A stretch of DNA of 13,003 bases from Firmicutes bacterium UBA994 (GTDB lineage: Bacteria; Bacillota; UBA994). The DNA lies in NCBI GenBank assembly GCA_002292025.1, contig DBBC01000080.1, forward strand, positions 1 to 13,003. Reading direction: 5' to 3'. Positions 1-6,174 of this stretch are shown here, piece after piece. The position numbers were made by a program, and so were the translations under genes. The notes under the pieces are model-generated. The model searched no databases and was not told the DNA's origin. It saw only the letters and a program-made list of their open reading frames with translations. The first letter of the stretch is position 1; every line of letters begins with the position of its first letter.

Positions 1-1
1 G

Positions 2-10
2 TGATATAAT
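2..10 (+). promoter_or_regulatory. Extended -10 promoter element upstream of lepA
   Basis: Positions 5-10 read TATAAT, a perfect sigma-A -10 box, and positions 2-3 supply the TG of an extended -10 (TGATATAAT). The matching -35 lies outside the window and cannot be judged. With this box transcription would start near position 17, about 45 nt before the preferred lepA start. A short inverted repeat (AGCGC at 18-22, GCGCT at 31-35) lies in the predicted leader. The assignment rests on motif match and location only. Confidence 0.55.
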
Positions 11-60
11 GCTGCCAAGCGCTGACGTGCGCGCTATTTTATTGCATGGGAGAAGTGAAG

Positions 61-1857
61 TTGCAGGAGCGTATACGCAATTTCTGTATTATTGCCCACA
101 TTGACCACGGCAAATCGACGTTGGCAGACCGCTTGATTGAGGCGACCGGCACCATGTCCGAGCGCGAGATGCAAGAGCAGGTCCTCGACAGCATGGACCT
201 CGAACGCGAGCGGGGCATTACAATTAAGTTGCAGGCAGTGCGGCTTATTTACCGCGCCCAAAATGGGGAGGAGTATATCCTCAACCTGATTGACACTCCG
301 GGGCACGTGGATTTTTCCTACGAGGTCTCGCGCTCCCTCGCCGCCTGCGAAGGTGCTTTGCTGGTGGTCGACGCCGTACAAGGGATTGAAGCGCAGACCT
401 TAGCTAACGTCTACTTGGCACTAGACAGCAACCTGACGATTATCCCAGTCATCAACAAGATTGACCTCCCTGCCGCCGACCCGGAACGGGTGCGGCGCGA
501 GATTGAAGACGTGATTGGCTTGTCTACTGATAATGCCATCCTATGCTCGGCCAAAGAGGGTATCGGGATTAACGAGATACTCGAAGCCGTGGTGCGTGAA
601 GTACCCCCGCCGCGGGGTGAGGTTAACGCTCCGCTACAGGCCCTGATTTTCGATTCGCACTATGACACTTATCGCGGCGTAGTAAGTTACGTGCGCGTAG
701 TCAATGGGACCATCCACCGCGGGCAGAAGATCCGCCTGATGGCGACGGAGCGCGAGCATGAAGTAGACGACGTCGGGGTATTCACACCCGCCCGCCTGCC
801 TGTCCCTGCCCTTACCCCCGGCATGGTGGGGTACTGCATTGCGGGAATCAAGAACGTCAAAGACACTCGCGTAGGCGATACCATTACCGGCGCCGCCAAC
901 CCCGCGTCGCAGGTGCTCCCCGGATACCGCAAGATTACCCCCATGGTGTTTTGCGGTTTGTACCCCAGTGAAAATAACCAGTACGACGAACTGCGTGATG
1001 CACTGGATAAACTGAAGTTAAACGACGCCTCACTTATATACGAGCCGGAAACCTCCGAAGCGCTGGGCTTTGGCTTTCGCTGTGGCTTCTTGGGATTGCT
1101 GCATATGGAAGTAGTGCAGGAGCGCTTGGAGCGAGAGTACGAGCTAGACTTAGTCACCACCGCCCCTAATACTCTTTATCGTGTGCTCACGACCTCCGGC
1201 GCGGAGCTTTTTATCGATAACCCGGCCCACTTGCCGTCGAGCAACAAGATCGAAACTATGTACGAGCCATATGTGAAGGCCGCGATTATCGTGCCGGAAG
1301 AATACATCGGCACGATGATGGAGCTGTGCCAAGACCGCCGCGGCACGTTCAAAAACATGGAGTACCTTGACACCGCGCGTGTCGTACTGACGTACGAACT
1401 TCCTTTGTCGGAGATACTCTACGACTTCTTTGACCAACTTAAGTCCCGTTCGCGGGGCTACGCTTCGCTTGACTATGAGCTGATCGGCGACCGCGAGGCG
1501 GACCTCGTCAAGTTGGACGTTTTGCTTAATGGTGAGCCGGTAGACGCTCTCTCCTGTATCGTGCATGCGGATAGAGCGCAGCAAAAGGGCAGGGCCCTTA
1601 CGGAGAAGCTGCGCAAGATCATCCCGCGCCAGATGTTCGATATCCCTATCCAAGCCGCTGTCGGGGCCAAGATTATCGCGCGCGAAACAGTCAAGGCCAT
1701 GCGCAAGGACGTGCTAGCCAAGTGCTACGGCGGGGACATCACTCGCAAACGCAAACTACTGGAGAAGCAAAAAGAAGGCAAGAAACGCATGAAGCAGGTA
1801 GGCAGCGTGGAGATCCCGCAGGAGGCGTTCATGGCCATCCTGAAGGTAGAAGAATGA
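61..1857 (+). CDS. lepA: Elongation factor 4 (LepA), ribosome-associated translational GTPase
   Basis: LepA/EF4 is a translational GTPase that binds the ribosome, can promote back-translocation and influences ribosome assembly or translation under stress. The G1 P-loop reads AHIDHGKST close to the N-terminus, followed by the switch II motif DTPGHVDF and the guanine-specificity motif NKID. The C-terminal part has the LepA-specific region, including RCGFLGLLHMEV and a Lys/Arg-rich tail with ECYGGDITRKRK-like sequence (here KCYGGDITRKRK). Length (about 598-603 aa) is normal. Two starts are possible: ATG at 46, with no ribosome binding site, and TTG at 61, with GGGAG at 48-52 at good spacing. I prefer TTG, giving a protein beginning MQERIRNF. 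The stop overlaps the hemW start by four bases, which implies cotranscription and translational coupling. Confidence 0.97.
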   Translation: MQERIRNFCIIAHIDHGKSTLADRLIEATGTMSEREMQEQVLDSMDLERERGITIKLQAVRLIYRAQNGEEYILNLIDTPGHVDFSYEVSRSLAACEGALLVVDAVQGIEAQTLANVYLALDSNLTIIPVINKIDLPAADPERVRREIEDVIGLSTDNAILCSAKEGIGINEILEAVVREVPPPRGEVNAPLQALIFDSHYDTYRGVVSYVRVVNGTIHRGQKIRLMATEREHEVDDVGVFTPARLPVPALTPGMVGYCIAGIKNVKDTRVGDTITGAANPASQVLPGYRKITPMVFCGLYPSENNQYDELRDALDKLKLNDASLIYEPETSEALGFGFRCGFLGLLHMEVVQERLEREYELDLVTTAPNTLYRVLTTSGAELFIDNPAHLPSSNKIETMYEPYVKAAIIVPEEYIGTMMELCQDRRGTFKNMEYLDTARVVLTYELPLSEILYDFFDQLKSRSRGYASLDYELIGDREADLVKLDVLLNGEPVDALSCIVHADRAQQKGRALTEKLRKIIPRQMFDIPIQAAVGAKIIARETVKAMRKDVLAKCYGGDITRKRKLLEKQKEGKKRMKQVGSVEIPQEAFMAILKVEE

Positions 1858-2990
1858 AAAGCCGCGGGCTCTATATCCACGTTCCTTTGTGTGCGTCTAA
1901 GTGCATATATTGCGACTTCTATTCTTTGCCGCTGGCTGATGAAGTCGTTACGCAGTACCTAAATGCCTTAACGCGGGAGATACAGCTAAAGGGAGAGATA
2001 TGGGGAGGGCCCGTCACTACAGTATATTTGGGCGGAGGCACACCAAGCTGCCTGTCGCTAGGCCAAGTCGCTGCAATACTTAAAGAGTGCAACCGCTTTT
2101 TTACATGGCAACATGGCAGTGAGATGACATTTGAGATAAACCCAGGCACTATCAGCAAAGGCTACTTGCGCGGGCTAAAGAACCTTGGTATCACGCGTCT
2201 GAGCGTGGGGTTGCAGACCACAGCGCCTCGTCACTTGGCGATACTGCGGCGCCGTCATACTGTAGGCGACTTTATCCGCGTCAGCGAAAACATTGCCGGT
2301 GCAGGCTTTGTCAACTACAGCGTCGATGCTTTGTACGGCCTCCCCGGCCAGACTCTGGCCGAGCACTTGTCGACGCTGCAGGCAATCGTGGCCGCCGGGG
2401 CCAAGCATGTGTCGGTTTATGGGTTGCAGGTTGAGCCTAACACCCCCTTAGCGCAAGCGGTGGCACAAGGGAAGATAACTCTCCCCGCGGAAGATGAGGT
2501 CGCCGACATGATGCTGGGTGGGCGGGACTATCTTCTGTCACAGGGATTCTCACATTATGAGCTCAGTAATTTTGCGATTAACGGCTACCAAAGTGAGCAT
2601 AATGCTATCTACTGGAGAAACGAGGAGTATGTGGGTCTCGGGCCGGCAGCGTCAAGCTATATAAAGAGAAGGCGCATGAGCAACGCAGCCGATCTGGCGC
2701 GCTATGGATCATTGCTTACGGCCAATCGTCTGCCGGTAGCAGCTTGTGAGCAGTTAGACGGACTGTGGGAGATGGGCGAAACTATGATGCTAGGACTGCG
2801 TATGTTAAGTGAGGGCGTGAACAGGGAGCGTTTCCGTCGGCGGTTTGGGTGCGATTGCGTGGAGGTCTACAGCGCCTTTATCGCTAAGTTTGTCGCCCAA
2901 GGACTGCTAGAGGTTACCCCTGAAACAGTGCGTTTAACTACTCGCAGCTTCCCCTTAGCTAATCAAGTGCAGATGGCGTTCTTGCCGTAG
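1854..2990 (+). CDS. hemW: HemW, radical SAM heme chaperone-like protein (HemN-related)
   Basis: This 378-residue protein belongs to the HemN/HemW radical SAM family. The [4Fe-4S] motif C-x3-C-x2-C is at Cys13, Cys17 and Cys20 and is followed by Asp-Phe rather than another Cys, the HemW pattern rather than that of true coproporphyrinogen dehydrogenase HemN. GGGTPS at 60-65 is the SAM-binding glycine motif. HNAIYW at 249-254 matches the H-N-x-x-Y-W motif linked to heme binding in HemW. Family knowledge: HemW proteins bind heme and are thought to deliver it to respiratory enzymes; many are misannotated as coproporphyrinogen oxidase. The start ATG is embedded in the lepA stop (ATGA) with AAGG about 7 nt upstream. 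A longer in-frame reading from 1722 lies inside lepA and its extra residues do not resemble the family. No terminator is visible after it, so read-through into the hrcA region is possible. Confidence 0.93.
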   Translation: MKSRGLYIHVPLCASKCIYCDFYSLPLADEVVTQYLNALTREIQLKGEIWGGPVTTVYLGGGTPSCLSLGQVAAILKECNRFFTWQHGSEMTFEINPGTISKGYLRGLKNLGITRLSVGLQTTAPRHLAILRRRHTVGDFIRVSENIAGAGFVNYSVDALYGLPGQTLAEHLSTLQAIVAAGAKHVSVYGLQVEPNTPLAQAVAQGKITLPAEDEVADMMLGGRDYLLSQGFSHYELSNFAINGYQSEHNAIYWRNEEYVGLGPAASSYIKRRRMSNAADLARYGSLLTANRLPVAACEQLDGLWEMGETMMLGLRMLSEGVNRERFRRRFGCDCVEVYSAFIAKFVAQGLLEVTPETVRLTTRSFPLANQVQMAFLP

Positions 2991-3001
2991 TCGTAGGGGG
3001 C

Positions 3002-3031
3002 TTGACAAGAGCTCTAGCGCGATGGTATTTT
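3002..3031 (+). promoter_or_regulatory. Sigma-A-type promoter of the hrcA-dnaK heat-shock operon
   Basis: A perfect -35 box TTGACA lies at 3002-3007. The best-spaced -10 candidate is TATTTT at 3026-3031 (18-nt spacer, 4 of 6 consensus bases); TATGCT at 3032-3037 looks better as a hexamer but would need a 24-nt spacer. Initiation is expected around 3038-3044, which puts the CIRCE operator at the start of the transcript, the usual geometry for HrcA control. The -35 call is firm; the exact -10 is uncertain. Confidence 0.7.
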
Positions 3032-3042
3032 TATGCTAGGTG

Positions 3043-3069
3043 TTAGCACTCGCCAGTGCTGAGTGCTAA
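3043..3069 (+). promoter_or_regulatory. CIRCE operator (HrcA binding site), perfect match
   Basis: TTAGCACTC at 3043-3051, a nine-base spacer and GAGTGCTAA at 3061-3069 form the canonical CIRCE inverted repeat with no mismatch. The flanking G and C at 3042 and 3070 extend each arm by one pair. CIRCE is the binding site of the HrcA repressor, which is encoded directly downstream, so the operon is very probably autoregulated and induced by heat or unfolded protein. It is the only CIRCE found in the window. Confidence 0.97.
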
Positions 3070-3091
3070 CACGAAAGGGCGGTGACTGAAG

Positions 3092-4102
3092 ATGCTAGAT
3101 GCGCGTAAACGACAGGTGTTATTTGCGATTGTGCAGGACTACATTCAGACCGCGGAGCCGATAGGCTCGAGGACCATAGCCAAACGGCACGCTTTAGGCG
3201 TCAGCCCAGCCACGATTCGCAATGAGATGGCTGACTTGGAAGAACTTGGCTTCTTGGCCCAACCGCACACTTCAGCGGGGCGAATCCCGTCTGACCGTGG
3301 GTACAGGTTCTATGTCGATGCCATGGAGCAGTTGCCCACATTGACTGCCGTTGATGCCGAGACTGTGAAACGTCAACTGAGCGGTATGCTCCGCGGACAG
3401 CAGACGATGCTAGATGCGTTGGCACGACTTGTGTCATCGCTCACCAACTACACTTCTATTGTCGTTGGCCCGCAGCCGCACCAAGCACGTCTGCAGCTGA
3501 TGCAGGCAGTTCCGCTCGACGAAAACCGAGCCGTAATTATGCTGGTCTTAGACACGGGCATGGTGGCCAACGAGGTGCTTGCGCTGCCGCGCGGCCTAGA
3601 TATGTACGACCTATTGGTATTCTGCAACTACGTCAATCTGAACTTAGCGGGGACGTTGCTTAGTAAGCTTAAGGATATGAACTTCGAAGCGTATGCGGGG
3701 CAGCTTCGTGCCGGCGCGCAGGTGCTGGAGCAGACTATGGATTCACTGATAGCCAGCCTTAGCCGCAGTGACGGTGATAGGGTGGTGCTTAGTGGGGCCA
3801 CCAACATTTTGAACCAGCCTGAGTTTAAGGATATCGCTAAACTCCGCGCCATTATGCGCGTGCTGGATGAACACGAGTTAGTCCTGCGGTTAGTGACGTC
3901 CGCGCCCGGCGCCGGTGCCTCTGTCAGTATCGGGGCAGAGAACGCCGTGGAGGCACTGCGGGACTGCTCCCTGATCACCGCCACCTATGAGCTTAGCGGT
4001 GGACAGACCGGGCACATCTGCGTGTTAGGTCCAACGCGGATGGAATACGCACGCGTTATCGCGCTCTTAAATTACGTCACCAAGCTGGTCGGCCGGGCCT
4101 GA
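3092..4102 (+). CDS. hrcA: HrcA, heat-inducible transcription repressor
   Basis: HrcA represses heat-shock operons by binding CIRCE; in Bacillus its active form depends on a chaperonin, so unfolded protein titrates the chaperonin and relieves repression. The 336-residue length is typical. The N-terminal winged-helix region (about residues 5-70) includes GVSPATIRNEMADLEELGFL at 36-55 and continues into HTSAGRIPSDRGYRFYVD, the strongest HrcA signature. The rest matches the GAF-like dimerisation region, and the end reads MEYARVIALLNYV, a usual HrcA C-terminal element. The ATG follows AAAGGGCGGTGA at 3074-3085. It is first in the operon, 22 nt after CIRCE and 24 nt before the chaperonin gene. No key feature is missing. 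Confidence 0.97.
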   Translation: MLDARKRQVLFAIVQDYIQTAEPIGSRTIAKRHALGVSPATIRNEMADLEELGFLAQPHTSAGRIPSDRGYRFYVDAMEQLPTLTAVDAETVKRQLSGMLRGQQTMLDALARLVSSLTNYTSIVVGPQPHQARLQLMQAVPLDENRAVIMLVLDTGMVANEVLALPRGLDMYDLLVFCNYVNLNLAGTLLSKLKDMNFEAYAGQLRAGAQVLEQTMDSLIASLSRSDGDRVVLSGATNILNQPEFKDIAKLRAIMRVLDEHELVLRLVTSAPGAGASVSIGAENAVEALRDCSLITATYELSGGQTGHICVLGPTRMEYARVIALLNYVTKLVGRA

Positions 4103-4126
4103 GCTAGGAACGAGGGGGTAAATCTG

Positions 4127-5659
4127 TTGAAAGCGCAAGGGCTAACTCCGGACGGCGAGCAGAAGCATGCCGCCCTTTTGTCCAACGGTGCCGCCGTCAA
4201 TGCGATTGCGGCAGCCGTGGAAGGGACTATGGGGCCGAAGGGACTTGACACCATGTTGGTCGATCGTTTGGGTGAGGTAGTGATTACCAACGCCGGCGTG
4301 ACCATCTTAGAAAGGATGCAAGTCACCCACCCCGCGGCACGCATGCTGATCAAAGTGGCCAAGGCGCAGCAAGATGAGATTGGCGACGGCACGACTACTG
4401 TTACGCTGATGGCAGGTACGCTCGTAGCCGAGGGAATCAGCCATGTTGTGCGGGGCGTACCCGTAGCCCGTGTCATCGAAGGGATGCGCATCGGAATACA
4501 GAGTGCTGCGGACAGTCTCAAGCGGCGCTCGCGTCCGATTGAGTCATTAGATACCCCCGTGCTTGAGCGAGTAGCTTACATATCCGGGCGCGAGCAAGCA
4601 GATATTGCTGCGCTGGTAGTACATGCTGCGCGGCTGATCGGTGCCGAGAAGCTTAGTGAGTTCTCTTTCAAGCTAGCAGACACCATTCGGGCCGAGGAAG
4701 GCGTCGCCAACGAGGTTTTTATGGGCGTGATCGTCAGCAAAGGCCGTCTAAACAAGCAAATGCCAAAGATTGTCAAAGACGCCCGTATTCTTGTTGTTGG
4801 TGATGCCTTCGAACCCGAGGGGTTTGAGGCAGAGGCGTTGGCCACCGAAGCCGGTTTCAAGAAATACCTTGAGCTGCAGGCAGACTTTCAAGCTCATATA
4901 CGGAAGATTATCGACCTAGGTGTCACGGTTTGCTTGCTTGACCGCGGTATGCACGACCTAGCCGAGGAAATGCTGACCGAGGCGGGGGTGCTTGTTATCA
5001 GCCGCGTCCCCTCCCATGAGTTGCAGAAGATCTGCGAACACACGGGCGCGAGGCCCCTCAAACGAATCGGGTTGCGCAGAAGCAGCGAAGAACTCGCTCG
5101 ATATCTAGGTGAGGCGCGGGAGTGTTTTGAGGACGAGAGTTTGCGGCAAGTCCGGTTCCTCGGCGGTAAGGCTAGTCCCATGGCTACCGTAGTGGTCGGT
5201 GCCGCCACGGCGGAGGTGATCGGGGAAAGGGAGCGTATTGCCAGAGATGCGGCATCGTCAGTGCAGGCCGCTGTACGCGGGGGTTATGTCCCGGGTGGGG
5301 GTGCGGTAGAGATGGCTCTGGCCAAAGACGTAGAGCAAACACGCGCCAACATCAAGGGCATGGCCGCTTATGGGTTGGACTGCGTTATTGCCGCTCTTAG
5401 GCGTCCGCTGGCGCAAATTGTGCTGAATGCAGGCTTTAACCCCTTGGAAAAAGTCGAAGATGTTGCTGCGCTGCAGCTTGCGTCAGGCAGTGACGCCATA
5501 GCTGTTAACTGCGATACGGGCGAAGTTGTAGACATGCTGGCGTTAGGCATCGTTGATCCGACCTTAGTTAAACTGCATGCCATTAAAGCTGCGGGTGAAA
5601 TCGCCGAGGCCATTCTCCGCATCGACAAGATTATCAAAATGACAGATATAGAGGGCTAA
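4127..5659 (+). CDS. Archaeal-like (Group III) bacterial chaperonin, TCP-1/thermosome family
   Basis: A 510-residue ATP-dependent folding chaperonin of the TCP-1/Cpn60 superfamily, clearly closer to thermosome/CCT than to GroEL. Equatorial motifs: GTMGPKGLDTMLVD at 33-46, HPAARMLIKVAKAQ at 68-81, GDGTTT at 86-91 (Asp87 for Mg/phosphate), RDA with Asp374 (GroEL D398 equivalent), VPGGGAVE at 388-395, NCDTGEVVDM at 461-470 and GIVDPTLVK at 474-482. The apical domain (about 195-350) includes a segment at 227-262 where thermosomes carry the helical-protrusion lid, so it probably needs no GroES. The C-terminus lacks a Gly-Gly-Met tail. Such proteins are known as Group III chaperonins in dnaK operons of some Bacillota, for example Carboxydothermus. 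Oddity: the conserved T-N-D-G motif reads TNAG at 54-57, so the Asp equivalent to GroEL D52 is Ala56 (codon GCC at 4292-4294). The TTG start follows GAGGGGGT at 4112-4119; the next in-frame ATG, Met35, falls inside the first motif. Expected to be HrcA-controlled. Confidence 0.95.
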   Translation: MKAQGLTPDGEQKHAALLSNGAAVNAIAAAVEGTMGPKGLDTMLVDRLGEVVITNAGVTILERMQVTHPAARMLIKVAKAQQDEIGDGTTTVTLMAGTLVAEGISHVVRGVPVARVIEGMRIGIQSAADSLKRRSRPIESLDTPVLERVAYISGREQADIAALVVHAARLIGAEKLSEFSFKLADTIRAEEGVANEVFMGVIVSKGRLNKQMPKIVKDARILVVGDAFEPEGFEAEALATEAGFKKYLELQADFQAHIRKIIDLGVTVCLLDRGMHDLAEEMLTEAGVLVISRVPSHELQKICEHTGARPLKRIGLRRSSEELARYLGEARECFEDESLRQVRFLGGKASPMATVVVGAATAEVIGERERIARDAASSVQAAVRGGYVPGGGAVEMALAKDVEQTRANIKGMAAYGLDCVIAALRRPLAQIVLNAGFNPLEKVEDVAALQLASGSDAIAVNCDTGEVVDMLALGIVDPTLVKLHAIKAAGEIAEAILRIDKIIKMTDIEG

Positions 5660-5679
5660 CGCAAGATGGGGGTTGACAG

Positions 5680-6174
5680 ATGGAAGAGACAGTGAAGGAT
5701 ACGCTAGAGAATACGCCTGCCGGCAGTGAGATTGATGTTCTCAAAGAACAGCTGGCACAGGCCGAGGCCCGCATTCTACGGGCTCATGCGGACATGGATA
5801 ACATGCGTCGCCGCCTACAGCGGGAAAAAGAGGAGATATGGCAGATTGCCGTAGCGGACTGCTTGGCGAGGATGCTACCGGTACACGACAACCTACAGCG
5901 GGCCATAGCAACCTTGCCCGACTCCACGTGGGGACAGGGTGTCGTCTTAGTCGGCAGACAGCTCGAGGACGTGCTGGCAAAATTGGGTCTTGTACCGATT
6001 GCGGCCGCGGGCTTGTTTGACCCGCAATACCACGAAGCGATCGTACAGGATAGCGAGTCGGCAGAGCCCGAAAACACAATAACCGCCGTGCTGGAGCGCG
6101 GGTATCTGTTCAATGGCAGAGTACTAAGACCAAGCAAAGTAAAGGTTTCAATAGGAGGAAATAATAATGAGTAA
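5680..6174 (+). CDS. grpE: GrpE, nucleotide exchange factor of DnaK
   Basis: GrpE dimers release ADP from DnaK and so reset the Hsp70 cycle. The 164-residue protein has the expected order: a short acidic N-terminus, a long coiled-coil helix at about 18-60 (LKEQLAQAEARIL, then MDNMRRRLQREKEE), a helical bundle, and a C-terminal beta domain. The signature FDPQYHEA is at 113-120 and the closing stretch includes VLERGYLFNGRVLRPSKVKV at 137-156. It is somewhat short, mostly through a brief N-terminus. The ATG follows GGGGG at 5668-5672, 20 nt after the chaperonin gene. The last codons overlap the dnaK start by eight bases, and its final GGNNNE is dictated by the dnaK ribosome binding site. Confidence 0.96.
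   Translation: MEETVKDTLENTPAGSEIDVLKEQLAQAEARILRAHADMDNMRRRLQREKEEIWQIAVADCLARMLPVHDNLQRAIATLPDSTWGQGVVLVGRQLEDVLAKLGLVPIAAAGLFDPQYHEAIVQDSESAEPENTITAVLERGYLFNGRVLRPSKVKVSIGGNNNE
6152..6169 (+). promoter_or_regulatory. dnaK ribosome binding site embedded in the 3' end of grpE
   Basis: A near-perfect Shine-Dalgarno sequence, AGGAGG, lies at about 6153-6158, followed by an A/T-only spacer and the dnaK ATG at 6167. It is the strongest ribosome binding site in the window and sits wholly inside the grpE reading frame, where it encodes Gly-Gly-Asn-Asn-Asn. This would favour high DnaK output relative to GrpE, as expected for the stoichiometry of the machine. The motif is seen directly; the expression level is inferred. 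Confidence 0.8.

Noticed and set aside
18..40. AGCGC/GCGCT inverted repeat followed by a T-rich run, terminator-like, before lepA
   Set aside because: Only five base pairs with an eight-base loop, directly behind an extended -10 box; too weak to call a terminator.
1722..1853. N-terminal extension of hemW by 44 residues
   Set aside because: Lies wholly inside lepA, is unlike the HemW family, and the ATG at 1854 sits in a classic ATGA overlap.
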